A stretch of 64,000 nt of DNA. Source: Prevotella herbatica (GTDB lineage Bacteria > Bacteroidota > Bacteroidia > Bacteroidales > Bacteroidaceae). How positions within the stretch are numbered: position 1 is the first letter of the stretch; every line of letters starts with the position of its first letter. The stretch is from assembly GCF_017347605.1 (NCBI RefSeq), contig NZ_AP024484.1, forward strand, positions 310,001 through 374,000, written 5' to 3'. The notes below the pieces were generated by a model. It was not told the origin of the DNA. It did not search any database and saw nothing but the letters and a program-made list of their open reading frames with translations. Below are positions 8,023-17,977 of the stretch, in pieces. A program made the position numbers and the translations under genes.

Positions 8023-11000
8023 ATGAGAGGAAAAATAGATTGCTTCCTGCCTTGTGAAGACATAAAAAACATAGATAAAACGCTATCTGTGCTTAGGCAA
8101 AGCAAGACCGTACAACATATTAACTTATTGGTTGACAGTAGCTTCAGATTAAACAATGCTCCAGAAGATTGCGCTCTTATCGCAATCGACAATATCGTTT
8201 CAACAAAGACTATTTTGGATATTGAGGAGAATACGGATACTGATTATGTAATGCTATATCTAAAAACCACTCCTGTATCTTTCGGACCGTTTGCATTAGA
8301 CCGAATGTTGCATGTAGCAGCTGATACAGATGCAGCTATGGTTTATAGCGATTATTATTCTGTTGTTGATGGAAAGACCGAGAAACATCCTGTTATTGAT
8401 TATCAGATTGGTAGCGTGAGAGATGATTTTGATTTCGGTTCTATGCTACTCGTCAAAGCAGACTTATTACATGAATACGCAAACAGTATTTCAGGAAATG
8501 AGAAGGCTTACTACAAGTATGCCGGACTTTATGATTTCAGACTGTTTCTGAGTCGTAAAGGAGATCTGTTCCATATCAATGAATTCCTATATACCGAATT
8601 AGAACTTGATACACGAAAAAGCGGAGAGAAGCAATTTGATTACGTCAATCCGCGCAATCGTGAGGTACAGATTGAAATGGAAAAGGCTGTAACGGCACAT
8701 CTTACGGCAATAGGCTCTTTAATTGATACTAATTATTACAGGAAACCCGATTTTAATGAACAGGAATTTGAATTCGAGGCTTCTGTGATTATTCCTGTAT
8801 TCAACCGTGAAAAAACTATTGCAGATGCTGTAAATAGCGCTTTGGAACAGAAAACCAGTTTCAAGTATAACGTAATTGTTGTAAATAACCATAGCACTGA
8901 CCGTACCGGAGAGATTCTTGATAGTTTGAAAAATGACAAACTTATAGTCATCGAACCTGACAGAGACGATCTAGGAATAGGTGGATGCTGGAATATGGCA
9001 ATTAATGATTACAGATGCGGAAAGTTTGCTGTACAGTTGGATAGTGATGATTTATATTCGTCTACTAGCACATTACAGTTGATTATTGAAGCCTTCCACA
9101 AGCAGAAAGCTGCGATGATTATTGGTGCTTACCGCATGTGTGACTTTGATTTGAATACACTTCCTCCAGGAATGATTGACCACCGTGAATGGACAGAAGA
9201 TAACGGATGCAACAATGCGTTAAGAATAAACGGACTAGGTGCACCTAGAGCATTTTTCACTCCTTTAGTAAGACAGATTCAGTTCCCTAACACCAGTTAT
9301 GGTGAGGACTATGCACTTGGTTTGGCTTTCAGTCGCAGATATCGTATCGGAAGGATATATGATGAACTATATCTATGTCGCCGATGGGGAGGAAACAGTG
9401 ATGCTGCATTGAGTATTGAAAAGATTAATGCAAACAATTTATATAAAGACCGTTTGCGCACGATGGAAATCAAGGCGCGACAGCAAATGCTTGCAGGAAA
9501 GACGGATATCATTGTCGACAGCAGTTTGCAGCGTTTCTTCAGTCGTCAGTTGGAAGTATGGAATGAAGTAAGTACCCGTTATCGCGATCTGCATAATGTA
9601 CAGCTCAAGCAGATTGGTGACATGAAGGTTCAGTTCAACCCTGCTAGAATTGTAAGTACAGGAGCCAAGATTGATTCAAAGACCTTGGAAAAGCGACCAT
9701 GCTTTCTTTGTGATTCCAATCGCCCTAAAGAGCAGATGGCTAAGAGCATTGACGATAAGTTCGCATTGCTAGTAAACCCATTCCCTATCCTGCCTACTCA
9801 TTTCACTATACCTGCAAAGAGACATCAATTGCAGAGCATCAAGAAAAACTATGGTGAAATTTATAAGATATTATCTAGATTTGATGACATCATTGTGTTC
9901 TACAATGGTCCTAAATGTGGTGCAAGTGCACCTGACCATCTGCATTTTCAGGCAGGAACAAGCGGCATCATACCGTTGCAGACTGAATGGCAAAGATTGA
10001 GCCGAAATATGGAAAAAGTAGTTTCTCTCAATGATGATGAAGGCATATACATTCTGACTGATTTCGTTGTACCGGCAATTGTTATCAAAAGCCGCAACTG
10101 TGAAAACGACAGCAACCTGTTCAGACGTGTATATAATGCAATGCCATTGCATGAGGGAGACACTGAGCCAATGATGAATATCATCAGTTGGATAAGTGGC
10201 GACGATCATATATCTGTAGTCATACCAAGAGAAAAGCATCGTCCTGATTGCTATTCTATCGAAGGATATGGACAAATGCTTATCAGTCCAGGTGCACTTG
10301 ATATGGCTGGCTTGCTCATCACTCCACGAGAAGAGGATTTCGTTAAGATTGATGCTCAAAAGGCTTCTGATATCTTGAAGGAATGCGGAGCAAGCGAACA
10401 AACGATGAAGGTTATCAAAGATAATCTCAACGTTAGGATGGCAGAAAGCAAGCATGTTGATTATTATCCAAAACAGCCTGACGTAGCAGTAGGAATCGTT
10501 AGCGGAGAAAAGATAAAGTTCAAACTCAACAAACCTTATCTGGCTAAGGGTGAAGCTGTAGAGGGCGATCAGGAAGTAGAATTCTCTGAAGGGGGAATCC
10601 TATGGAATGGCAATCAATACAGTCAACTGGTTTTCAGTCCACAAAGTCAGGAAGCGTCTTTCTCACTTTTTGATGTTACAATAGGTGTAAACTTCCATTG
10701 GGAGCGCAAGGAAACACAGACATTCCTTGGTTCGCTGAAACTCGTTGTAGAAGCAGATAAGATATGCGCTATCAATGAATTGCCTGTAGAAAAGTATTTG
10801 GAGAGCGTTATTTCAAGTGAAATGAGTGCTACTTCAAGTCTTGAATTACTAAAGGCTCATGCTGTTATTTCCCGTAGTTGGCTTTTAGCTCAGATGAGAA
10901 AACGTATGGAACTTAACGAAGGCGGAAACAACTTCTTCTCTTTCATCAAGAAGGATGATGAACTTATCCGTTGGTATGACCGTGAAGACCATACTATATT

Positions 11001-11784
11001 CGATGTATGTGCTGATGACCATTGCCAGCGTTATCAAGGTATAACGAAGGAAACAAGTAAGCATGTTGCCGAAGCTATACGCCAGACTAAGGGACAGATT
11101 CTTGCCAGCGACGGAGAGATTTGCGATGCCCGCTTTTCTAAATGCTGTGGTGGAGAGACTGAAGAGTTTCAGTATTGCTGGGAAAATATAAAGAAACCTT
11201 ATCTGTTAGCCGTTAGAGACGATAGTTCTGAAACTTCTCCTGATGATTTGACCGTAGAGGCAAATGCTGTGAAATGGATACGTTCTAATCCTGAAAGTTT
11301 CTGTAACACCACCGACAAAAAAATCTTGTCACAGGTGCTTCAAGACTATGATTTGGAGACGGCAGACTTCTATCGTTGGAAAGTTAGCTTCACGCAGCAA
11401 GAAATATCTGCACTTATCGAGGACAAGATGAAACTAGGATTGGGCAAGATTATTGATCTTATTCCTTTGGAACGTGGCAAAAGCGGACGTATATCTAAGT
11501 TGAAAATTGTTGGTGAAAACAGAACTTTCACTATCGGAAAAGAACTTGAGATACGTCGTACATTAAGCGAAAGTCATTTATACAGTTCTGCTTTTGTTGT
11601 AGATAAATATGACACTGACGAAAACGGAGTTCCACAGCGCATAGAACTTATTGGTGCTGGTTGGGGACACGGTGTAGGCTTATGCCAGATTGGTGCAGCT
11701 GTAATGGGCGAAAAAGGTTATGATTATAATGACATTCTGCTGCATTATTATAAAGGTGCAGAGATTGAAAAACTATATAAATAG
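8023..11784 (+). CDS. Three-domain fusion: family 2 glycosyltransferase, DUF4922 HIT-like domain, SpoIID/LytB domain
   Basis: A 1253-residue protein. Residues ~250-490 are a GT-A glycosyltransferase 2 domain ([27 protein letters not shown] near 340). Residues ~510-830 match DUF4922: [11 protein letters not shown] and [10 protein letters not shown], the latter an HxHxQ motif like GalT/Ap4A phosphorylases of the HIT superfamily. Residues ~890-1253 are a SpoIID/LytB domain ([39 protein letters not shown]), a family that cuts denuded glycan strands. No signal peptide is visible, so it looks cytosolic. The first ~240 residues are unassigned. An AmpG-like transporter follows after 3 bases, pointing to muropeptide recycling, but the overall reaction is unknown. 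Start chosen downstream of the promoter. Confidence 0.85.
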   Translation: MRGKIDCFLPCEDIKNIDKTLSVLRQSKTVQHINLLVDSSFRLNNAPEDCALIAIDNIVSTKTILDIEENTDTDYVMLYLKTTPVSFGPFALDRMLHVAADTDAAMVYSDYYSVVDGKTEKHPVIDYQIGSVRDDFDFGSMLLVKADLLHEYANSISGNEKAYYKYAGLYDFRLFLSRKGDLFHINEFLYTELELDTRKSGEKQFDYVNPRNREVQIEMEKAVTAHLTAIGSLIDTNYYRKPDFNEQEFEFEASVIIPVFNREKTIADAVNSALEQKTSFKYNVIVVNNHSTDRTGEILDSLKNDKLIVIEPDRDDLGIGGCWNMAINDYRCGKFAVQLDSDDLYSSTSTLQLIIEAFHKQKAAMIIGAYRMCDFDLNTLPPGMIDHREWTEDNGCNNALRINGLGAPRAFFTPLVRQIQFPNTSYGEDYALGLAFSRRYRIGRIYDELYLCRRWGGNSDAALSIEKINANNLYKDRLRTMEIKARQQMLAGKTDIIVDSSLQRFFSRQLEVWNEVSTRYRDLHNVQLKQIGDMKVQFNPARIVSTGAKIDSKTLEKRPCFLCDSNRPKEQMAKSIDDKFALLVNPFPILPTHFTIPAKRHQLQSIKKNYGEIYKILSRFDDIIVFYNGPKCGASAPDHLHFQAGTSGIIPLQTEWQRLSRNMEKVVSLNDDEGIYILTDFVVPAIVIKSRNCENDSNLFRRVYNAMPLHEGDTEPMMNIISWISGDDHISVVIPREKHRPDCYSIEGYGQMLISPGALDMAGLLITPREEDFVKIDAQKASDILKECGASEQTMKVIKDNLNVRMAESKHVDYYPKQPDVAVGIVSGEKIKFKLNKPYLAKGEAVEGDQEVEFSEGGILWNGNQYSQLVFSPQSQEASFSLFDVTIGVNFHWERKETQTFLGSLKLVVEADKICAINELPVEKYLESVISSEMSATSSLELLKAHAVISRSWLLAQMRKRMELNEGGNNFFSFIKKDDELIRWYDREDHTIFDVCADDHCQRYQGITKETSKHVAEAIRQTKGQILASDGEICDARFSKCCGGETEEFQYCWENIKKPYLLAVRDDSSETSPDDLTVEANAVKWIRSNPESFCNTTDKKILSQVLQDYDLETADFYRWKVSFTQQEISALIEDKMKLGLGKIIDLIPLERGKSGRISKLKIVGENRTFTIGKELEIRRTLSESHLYSSAFVVDKYDTDENGVPQRIELIGAGWGHGVGLCQIGAAVMGEKGYDYNDILLHYYKGAEIEKLYK

Positions 11785-11787
11785 AAA

Positions 11788-13062
11788 ATGAAAGAAAGAA
11801 ATCCTTGGGCCTGGGTGCCGACACTTTATTTTGCTGAAGGCTTGCCATATATCGCTGTAACGGTATTGGCAATCGAGATATATATGCAACTTGGACTTAG
11901 CGACGCAGAGATCACATTCTATACGTCGTGGCTTTACTTGCCATGGGTAATAAAACCATTCTGGAGTCCATTCCTTGATTTATGCAAAACTAAACGTTGG
12001 TGGATAACTACAATGCAGTTGCTTTTAGGAGCAGCCTTTGCTGGTGTGGCGTTTACGATTCAGGCAGACTGGTGGTTGCAGGGCAGTATTTGCTTCTTCT
12101 GGATGTTAGCATTTTCAAGCGCTACGCATGATGTTGCGGCAGACGGTTTCTATATGATGGGACTTGACCAGCACGAACAGGCATTCTTTGTAGGCATACG
12201 AAGCACATTCTATCGATTATCAATGATAGTTGGTAAGGGCGTACTTATCATGTTGGCAGGAGTGTTACAGGTGATGTTCCGCTATCAGATCAAGTTTTCT
12301 TGGAGTCTGATATTCTATGGACTCACAGGCTTGTTCATCGCTTTCTATCTATATCATAACTTTATATTGCCACATCCAAAGGAAGATGTAAACCATGAGG
12401 AAAAGCAAGATGCTAAAGTCATATTTCATGAATTCCTTATGACTTTCGCTACTTTCTTCAAGAAGAAACAGATATTTACCGCTATTGCGTTTATGTTGCT
12501 GTTCCGTCTTCCAGAGGCTCTTCTCACCCCTATTTCGCAGTTGTTCCTGCAAGCACAGTCTAGCAAGGGTGGTCTGGGATTATCACCACAGGAATTTGGT
12601 TTGGTTAATGGAACTGTAGGAGTAATAGGACTTCTAGCTGGTGGCATCATCGGCGGAATGCTTGTCAGCAAAGACGGACTGAAGAAATGGTTGTGGCCAA
12701 TGACATTTGCTATCACGATTCCTAATGTAGCTTACGTATATCTTGCTTATGTGATGCCCGACAGCTTGATAGCAATTAATACATGTGTATTCTTTGAAAA
12801 CTTCGGTTATGGATTCGGATTCAGCGCTTATATGCTGTTCATGATATATTTCAGTCAGGGAGAACATAAGACATCTCATTATGCACTTTGTACTGGATTC
12901 ATGGCGCTTTCTATGTTGATTCCAGGACTCTTTGCTGGAGCGCTTGCACAGTTTGTTGGCTACAGAATGTTCTTTGTCATCGTGATGTTGAGCTGCTTGT
13001 TGCCATTCGTTGTGGCATCCTTCCTTAAAGTTGATTCTGAATTTGGACGTAGAGAAGAATAG
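11788..13062 (+). CDS. AmpG-like MFS transporter
   Basis: A 424-residue, twelve-helix major facilitator protein. The start RNPWAWVPTLYFAEGLPY and the early WLYLPWVIKPFWSPFLD are characteristic of the AmpG/PAT branch, which imports anhydro-muropeptides in Gram-negative bacteria. The gene begins 3 bases behind the GT2-HIT-SpoIID fusion and must be co-transcribed. The pair suggests uptake and processing of cell-wall fragments; the actual substrate is inferred. Confidence 0.85.
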   Translation: MKERNPWAWVPTLYFAEGLPYIAVTVLAIEIYMQLGLSDAEITFYTSWLYLPWVIKPFWSPFLDLCKTKRWWITTMQLLLGAAFAGVAFTIQADWWLQGSICFFWMLAFSSATHDVAADGFYMMGLDQHEQAFFVGIRSTFYRLSMIVGKGVLIMLAGVLQVMFRYQIKFSWSLIFYGLTGLFIAFYLYHNFILPHPKEDVNHEEKQDAKVIFHEFLMTFATFFKKKQIFTAIAFMLLFRLPEALLTPISQLFLQAQSSKGGLGLSPQEFGLVNGTVGVIGLLAGGIIGGMLVSKDGLKKWLWPMTFAITIPNVAYVYLAYVMPDSLIAINTCVFFENFGYGFGFSAYMLFMIYFSQGEHKTSHYALCTGFMALSMLIPGLFAGALAQFVGYRMFFVIVMLSCLLPFVVASFLKVDSEFGRREE

Positions 13063-13090
13063 AATATCAATCTTTCTATCCTTAACATAT

Positions 13091-13130
13091 ATAACAAAGA
13101 GGTTTATTAATCAATAAACCTCTTTGTTAT
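13091..13130. terminator. Bidirectional terminator between the AmpG-like gene and aguB
   Basis: Perfect 18-bp stem (13091-13108 with 13113-13130) and a 4-nt loop. It serves two convergent genes and overlaps the last codons of aguB, whose stop is at 13107-13109. Confidence 0.85.
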
Positions 13131-13991
13131 TTCATTATACTCATCAATTCTCCTGTCACGTAAGAATGGCCACCAACGGCGTACCTGCTCACTATGTTCC
13201 ATATCTATAACAAGAAGTTGGGTGCCTTCTTCGTTATTGCTTGCACGGTATAACATCTCACCTTGTGGACCAGCCACAAAACTGCTTCCCCAGAACTCAA
13301 TACCGTTTGTCTGTTTACTTGGATCCAGCTCATATCCCACACGATTTACTGCAACTACAGGCAGCCCATTTGCTACAGCATGTCCGCGCATAACCGTTAT
13401 CCACGCTTCTCGCTGTCGTTCCTGCTCCTCTTTGGCGTCGCTGCTTTCATATCCTATCGCTGTTGGATATATCAGTATTTCTGCTCCGCTAAGTGCCATT
13501 AGGCGAGCTGCTTCTGGATACCATTGATCCCAACAAACCAATACGCCTAATTTGCCAACGCTTGTTTGTATTGGGTGAAAGCCAAGATCACCTGGAGTGA
13601 AATAAAACTTTTCGTAATAAGCAGGGTCATCCGGAATATGCATCTTACGGTATTTACCTGCTATCGTTCCGTCTTTCTCTATTACTACGGCTGTATTGTG
13701 ATACAGTCCAGGAGCACGTTTCTCAAACAGAGAGGTTACGATGACAACATTGTTATCTTTTGCCAATTTACCATAGAAATCAGTAGATGGTCCCGGTATA
13801 GATTCTGCTAAATCAAAGTTATTGACATCCTCAACTTGACAGAAGTATAGTGAATTATGAAGTTCCTGAAGCACAATAAGTTGTGCTCCTTCATGAGCAA
13901 GACTCTCTATGTTTTTAGAAAGTCTGCGCATGTTATCATTTGTGTCAGCAATATTGTGCTGTTGTATAATGCCTATTTTAAGTTCTCTCAT
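13107..13991 (-). CDS. aguB: N-carbamoylputrescine amidase
   Basis: A 294-residue nitrilase-superfamily enzyme that converts N-carbamoylputrescine to putrescine, CO2 and ammonia. The Glu-Lys-Cys catalytic triad is visible in LQELHNSLYF, KYRKMHIPDD and LVCWDQWYPEAAR. The last motif, with YPTAIGYES, is typical of AguB rather than other nitrilases. It follows aguA by 10 bases on the same strand, so both steps of agmatine catabolism are in one operon. The 3' end lies within the shared terminator stem. Confidence 0.95.
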   Translation of the reverse strand: MRELKIGIIQQHNIADTNDNMRRLSKNIESLAHEGAQLIVLQELHNSLYFCQVEDVNNFDLAESIPGPSTDFYGKLAKDNNVVIVTSLFEKRAPGLYHNTAVVIEKDGTIAGKYRKMHIPDDPAYYEKFYFTPGDLGFHPIQTSVGKLGVLVCWDQWYPEAARLMALSGAEILIYPTAIGYESSDAKEEQERQREAWITVMRGHAVANGLPVVAVNRVGYELDPSKQTNGIEFWGSSFVAGPQGEMLYRASNNEEGTQLLVIDMEHSEQVRRWWPFLRDRRIDEYNEITKRFID

Positions 13992-14001
13992 ATTCTGTAT
14001 A

Positions 14002-15072
14002 TTATAAACTCTTTGTTTTCAGTGTTCCTTCTGGATATTGCATTGTAAGACAATGTAGCGATCCATGTTGCTTGATTACGACAGAAGCATCTATCCCCAC
14101 GATATTGTGATTAGGAAATGCGCGTTGCAATACTTCCATAGCGATATTGTCTTTTATCGGTTGCGAGTATGTGGGGCATATTACGCTCTTGTTTGTAATC
14201 ACGAAATTGGCATAAGTAGCCGGCAATCGTTCCCCTTCATCATATATTGCGTCTGGCATTGGCAGACGTAACAAGTTGTATGGTTGTCCATCTAATGTCT
14301 TTAACTGGCGAAGTTGTTCTCCAAGTGAGTTGAAATTATTATATTGTTCATCACGCTCGTCGTCACATCCATTATAAACAATTGTATCGTTTGGAGCCAG
14401 ACGCACGATGGTGTCTATATGTCCATCGGTATCATCACCTATCAACTGTCCGTAATCAAGCCAAACGATTCTTTTTGCGTGCAGACTCTTCAATAATCGC
14501 TCTTCTATTTCTTCACGTGTAAGAGGTTGATTGCGATGTTCAGCCATCAAACAGAATGTCGTTGCAAATATACTGCCTTTGCCGTCACTTTCTATGCTTC
14601 CACCTTCAAGCACGAAATCTGTATCACATTCATAACCTGAGTTGAAAGCACCTACATTGTTTAGTTGACTTGTGATGTTATTGTCTTTAGTCCATTCAAA
14701 CTTATCTCCCCAACCGTTAAATTTAAAGTCAAGGATACATGTTTCTTTATCATCTGCAACCAATGTAAGCGGAGCATGATCACGTGCCCATGTATCATTG
14801 GAGTCTATATCATAAAATATTACGTTGTTCAGTTGTGCTGCTGTCAGTTCTTTAGAAAGTTGCTTTCTCACAGTTTCAATCTCCGGAGTTACCACAGCAA
14901 GCAATTCTTCATTAGTAATGACTTTCGCCATATTTACGAATACTTTTGTAATATCCTCAAGATATGGTTTCCAGTCAGTGTTGGCATGAGGCCATGTAAG
15001 CTGTATTCCGCTTTGAGGTTCCCATTCTGCAGGAAGTCTGAAATTGTTAATGCAATTTTTATTGTTTGCCAT
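14002..15072 (-). CDS. aguA: Agmatine deiminase
   Basis: A 356-residue guanidino-modifying enzyme that hydrolyses agmatine to N-carbamoylputrescine and ammonia. Family motifs include the N-terminal LPAEWEPQSGIQLTWPH, TWARDHAP, DGHIDTIVRLAP and the C-terminal HGSLHCLTMQYP with the nucleophilic Cys. It is the first gene of the aguA-aguB operon. A minus-strand TATATTTG lies about 40 bases upstream. The pathway makes putrescine from agmatine; no arginine decarboxylase is in the window. Confidence 0.96.
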   Translation of the reverse strand: MANNKNCINNFRLPAEWEPQSGIQLTWPHANTDWKPYLEDITKVFVNMAKVITNEELLAVVTPEIETVRKQLSKELTAAQLNNVIFYDIDSNDTWARDHAPLTLVADDKETCILDFKFNGWGDKFEWTKDNNITSQLNNVGAFNSGYECDTDFVLEGGSIESDGKGSIFATTFCLMAEHRNQPLTREEIEERLLKSLHAKRIVWLDYGQLIGDDTDGHIDTIVRLAPNDTIVYNGCDDERDEQYNNFNSLGEQLRQLKTLDGQPYNLLRLPMPDAIYDEGERLPATYANFVITNKSVICPTYSQPIKDNIAMEVLQRAFPNHNIVGIDASVVIKQHGSLHCLTMQYPEGTLKTKSL

Positions 15073-15111
15073 ATATGATGGTTAGCTTTGTTTTTACCTT
15101 TATTAATTGTG

Positions 15112-15119
15112 CAAATATA
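15112..15119 (-). promoter_or_regulatory. -7 element of aguAB
   Basis: Minus-strand TATATTTG, predicted transcript start near 15108 and a leader of about 35 nt before aguA. Confidence 0.5.
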
Positions 15120-15162
15120 GCTATTTTATTTCTAATTGTTTACAGATTAGAATAAAAATAAT

Positions 15163-15224
15163 TATCTTTGCATAAGATATACTGCATTCGGCAGAACAGT
15201 CAAGCGAGCTTGATAAATCTGCCA
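15163..15224 (+). repeat. Dispersed promoter-linked element upstream of fetAB
   Basis: TATCTTTGCATAAGATA at the promoter is followed by ACTGCATTCGGCAGAAC and an imperfect CAAGCGAGCTTG palindrome. The same order of pieces occurs at 36570-36838 (before ftsZ), partly at 20246-20300 and partly at 62926-62955. The first 8 bases are a -7 promoter element. Confidence 0.55.
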
Positions 15225-15269
15225 TCATTTGCATTATTATAAATGTATAAACACCGTAATTGACTGGTA

Positions 15270-15884
15270 ATGCTTGAAATAAAAAATGGAATATTAAATG
15301 GCGTGGAATACCCTGCTACATTGGCTGATATCAATTTTTCGGTTAATGAAGGTGAGCTGTTTTGCATTTATGGAACGCAAGATGATTATGTCACGGCTCT
15401 CATTCGCTCAATGCTTGGATTACAGCCCTTGAAATCAGGCTTTATCACTATCGACGGTGATGTTATTGACACATCTTCTGCTGCCTACTTCCGCAACATG
15501 TTTTCTTATGTTCCGCATGATTTGGATATGCCTTGGGATAAGATTACGGATGTACTGACATCTCCATTCGAGAAAAAGAATAAGATCACGAAGAAGATGC
15601 TGAAAGCAGAATTAGATAGTTTTGGCATTGATGCAGCGTTGCTTGACTCTGATTACAGTAAGCTTCAGAAGCATATCGCACAGCTAATTCTTATTATCGT
15701 GGCTGTATTGAGTGATAGACCTTATCTGATAATTGACAAACTATATAGCGAGATTCCAGCAAATCTCTTGATGCCTTATTTAAAGGACTATGCCACCGAA
15801 AAGCATTCTGTAGTCATCGTCAGTGATGATGAAGACGTAAAGAGAATGTGCGACAAATCGCTGATATTAGATATAAACGTATAA
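15270..15884 (+). CDS. FetA-like ABC ATPase with degenerate nucleotide-binding motifs
   Basis: A 204-residue protein with the outline of an ABC ATPase (INFSVNEGELFCIYG, SGFITIDGDVID, RPYLIIDKLYSE) next to a FetB-type permease. The Walker A loop reads YGTQDDYVTAL and lacks the invariant GKS/T lysine. The LSGGQ signature is replaced by LQKHIAQLIL, and the Walker B is followed by Lys instead of the catalytic Glu. It probably does not hydrolyse ATP in the normal way. The frame is intact, so it is diverged rather than broken. Spacing to the permease ATG is 14 bases. Confidence 0.75.
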   Translation: MLEIKNGILNGVEYPATLADINFSVNEGELFCIYGTQDDYVTALIRSMLGLQPLKSGFITIDGDVIDTSSAAYFRNMFSYVPHDLDMPWDKITDVLTSPFEKKNKITKKMLKAELDSFGIDAALLDSDYSKLQKHIAQLILIIVAVLSDRPYLIIDKLYSEIPANLLMPYLKDYATEKHSVVIVSDDEDVKRMCDKSLILDINV

Positions 15885-15898
15885 AAAAAATAAAAGTT

Positions 15899-16678
15899 AT
15901 GAACGTATCTTTCCTTGGAATATGTATTGTGATATTATTACTTTGCATTCCGGCTTATATTATATTTACCTACAAGTTAAACCTGCTCAACAAGTTTGCG
16001 ATGTCAGTAGTGAAGATGTTTGCATATATGGTATTAACCGGTGTTTTTCTATATTACATTTCCTTATGGAATAGCGTCCTCATCAACGTTCTCTGGATGA
16101 TGCTTATGGCTGTTATTGCTGCCATTATTTCCGTCAGCAAGGCGCGACTAAGCATGAACAAATTGTTTTTTCCATCTTTCGTAGGAGCCTTGTCGGTGAT
16201 TCTCGTGATGGGACTAGCCATCTTATTCGCCGTTTTCTCGTTTAAGAATATGTTCGATGCCCGATACATGATTCCTGTCGCTGGCTTTTTAGCTGGTTCT
16301 ATGATAGAGAGTAATTCCAAGTCGCTTGAAACTTACTACTCAGGATTAAAGAATCATAATGCAATATATTATTATCTTTTAGGCAACGGAGCTACACACG
16401 GTCAGGCTGTAAACTATTTCGTGAAGCGTGCTTTAGAAAAGAACATGATTCCTATGTTGGGTAAGATGGCTTATATATTGTTAGGTGTTACCCCAATGAT
16501 CTTGTGGAGTATGATATTGTCAGGAACAGGTGTTGTTGATGCCGTATTCATGCAGATACTGATGCTCTCGGCAATGCTTGCCGCAGCACCAGTATCATTG
16601 TTGATAACATTGGCTGTCGCTCGTGCTTATTCTTTCGATGCTTATGGCCAACTGAAGAATATGGATAAAATTGCTTGA
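15899..16678 (+). CDS. FetB-like (UPF0014) ABC permease
   Basis: A 259-residue membrane protein with about seven helices. It carries the UPF0014/FetB hallmark RYMIPVAGFLAGSMIESNSKSLE and the central ALLGNGATHGQA-like region. E. coli FetAB exports iron. The longer in-frame start at 15848 overlaps the ATPase gene and adds a charged, non-family extension, so ATG 15899 is preferred. Its partner ATPase is degenerate, so transport by this pair is uncertain. Confidence 0.8.
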   Translation: MNVSFLGICIVILLLCIPAYIIFTYKLNLLNKFAMSVVKMFAYMVLTGVFLYYISLWNSVLINVLWMMLMAVIAAIISVSKARLSMNKLFFPSFVGALSVILVMGLAILFAVFSFKNMFDARYMIPVAGFLAGSMIESNSKSLETYYSGLKNHNAIYYYLLGNGATHGQAVNYFVKRALEKNMIPMLGKMAYILLGVTPMILWSMILSGTGVVDAVFMQILMLSAMLAAAPVSLLITLAVARAYSFDAYGQLKNMDKIA

Positions 16679-16756
16679 TGTATATCAAAACCCGATATTG
16701 ACATGTGTCAAGTTGATTGATTCAAGTCAAAAATAACGCTTTTTGAAACTAATTTG

Positions 16757-16789
16757 CGCCCTTATCATTGTTTGCTAATGATAAGGGCG
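16757..16789 (+). promoter_or_regulatory. Perfect palindrome overlapping promoter of a 39-codon gene (operator candidate)
   Basis: CGCCCTTATCAT (16757-16768) and ATGATAAGGGCG (16778-16789) are exact reverse complements around a 9-base centre. The region lies across the -33 ATTG (16767-16770) and ends one base before the TAACTTTG -7 box. It could be an operator, or a weak terminator of fetAB; no T run follows. Confidence 0.55.
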
Positions 16790-16798
16790 TTAACTTTG
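16767..16798 (+). promoter_or_regulatory. Promoter of the 39-codon gene
   Basis: ATTG (16767-16770), a 20-base spacer and TAACTTTG (16791-16798) fit the Bacteroidota -33/-7 layout. The predicted leader is about 85 nt. Confidence 0.6.
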
Positions 16799-16887
16799 CA
16801 CTTGTAAAAAGGATAAAATTACAGAGTAATAAAAAGATAAAGATATTAGCTTTTTTAAGGTAGAAAGATTTATAAAGGATAACAATT

Positions 16888-17007
16888 ATGAAAAAGATGA
16901 CAAAGGTTGTGGTATTAATAAAGAGTACCGTAAATAGAGAGAAGGTTGTTCACTATATGGTTAATGTACTCAACTCATACAACTACGGAAGAGTGAACTT
17001 GTCTTAG
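16888..17007 (+). CDS. 39-residue small protein, function unknown
   Basis: A short frame starting MKKMTKVVVLIKSTVNREK and ending YNYGRVNLS. An AAGGA Shine-Dalgarno (16875-16879) at normal spacing, a consensus promoter and a palindrome over that promoter support real expression. The N-terminus is basic and mildly hydrophobic, with no convincing membrane span. A hairpin (AAACGGGA with TCCCGTTT) follows at about 17029-17065. It lies alone between fetAB and the nif3-like gene. It could be a small regulatory protein or a leader peptide; no homologue was recognised. Confidence 0.5.
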   Translation: MKKMTKVVVLIKSTVNREKVVHYMVNVLNSYNYGRVNLS

Positions 17008-17154
17008 ATAATATTTAGGCTTCATAGCAAACGGGATATATTTCTTAATGGAATGTGTCCCGTTTACGGTTTATTATTCACTGTATGACAACATCTATAA
17101 TGTAAAAGATGTTAAACAAACAACACCTACACCACTATAATATAGAAATTTAAC

Positions 17155-17162
17155 TATCTTTG
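17155..17162 (+). promoter_or_regulatory. -7 element of nif3-like/zinc-ribbon operon
   Basis: TATCTTTG ends 12 bases before ATG 17175. The longer in-frame TTG start lies inside this box and is rejected. Confidence 0.6.
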
Positions 17163-17174
17163 CAATCTAATTTT

Positions 17175-17972
17175 ATGCAACGCATGAAAATAAAGGAAGT
17201 AATTGGTGCCCTTGAACAATTCGCGCCTCTGCCTCTGCAAGCTGATTTTGATAATGCTGGCTTGCAGATTGGATTAACAGAAGTGGAAGTCTCAGGGGCT
17301 TTATTGTGTCTTGACGTGACCCCTAAAATCGTCGACGAAGCTGTTGCCTGTGGCTGCAATCTGATTGTTTCACATCATCCGCTGATATTCCATAAGTTGG
17401 CTCATATCACTGATGAAGATGAAGTTCAGCTAACTATACGCAAGGCTATCGAAAATCATGTCACAGTGGTGTCTATGCATACAAACATGGACAGTGCACA
17501 GGGAGGTGTGAATCATAAGATCGCCGAGAAACTGGGATTGCATGATTTGCGTTTCTTTGGTAAGCAGAATACTGTTGACGGTGTCCAGGGCGGTGATGGA
17601 GTTATCGGTGAACTGAATGAACCAATTGCTGCCGATGATCTGATAATAATGTTGAAACGAAACTTTGACGTGGAATGTGTCATGGCAAACGAGTTATTGA
17701 GACGTCCTATTTCAAAGATAGCAATATGTGGTGGTGCTGGCTCGTTTATGCTAGATGATGCAATAACTGCTGGTGCTGACGCCTTTATCACTGGAGAAAT
17801 GCACTATCATGAGTATTTCGGCAGAGACCAACAGATACAGATTGCAGTGATTGGACATTATCAGAGTGAGCAGTATACAAACGAAATTTTCAAATCAATA
17901 ATAGAGGATAAGTGTCCTGGTGTAGAGTGCAAACTCACAAAGATAAACACGAATCCAATAATTTATCTATAA
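17175..17972 (+). CDS. Nif3-like dinuclear metal-centre protein (GCH type 2 homologue)
   Basis: A 265-residue member of the NIF3/YbgI family, hexameric proteins with a two-metal site of unproved biochemical function. Metal-ligand motifs include SHHPLIFHKL, HTNMD, GEMHYHEYFG and GHYQSEQY. It is the short form of the family without the inserted PII-like domain. ATG 17175 or the second ATG at 17184 (MKIKEVIGAL) are possible starts; both leave a very short leader. It is co-transcribed with the zinc-ribbon gene 5 bases downstream, a pairing seen in many Bacteroidota. Confidence 0.9.
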   Translation: MQRMKIKEVIGALEQFAPLPLQADFDNAGLQIGLTEVEVSGALLCLDVTPKIVDEAVACGCNLIVSHHPLIFHKLAHITDEDEVQLTIRKAIENHVTVVSMHTNMDSAQGGVNHKIAEKLGLHDLRFFGKQNTVDGVQGGDGVIGELNEPIAADDLIIMLKRNFDVECVMANELLRRPISKIAICGGAGSFMLDDAITAGADAFITGEMHYHEYFGRDQQIQIAVIGHYQSEQYTNEIFKSIIEDKCPGVECKLTKINTNPIIYL

Positions 17973-17977
17973 CAATT

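Noticed and set aside
9871..10455. 194-codon minus-strand frame inside the fusion gene
   Set aside because: Antisense to a well-supported coding region with clear domain motifs.
17160..17174. Longer N-terminus of the nif3-like protein
   Set aside because: TTG start lies within the TATCTTTG box.
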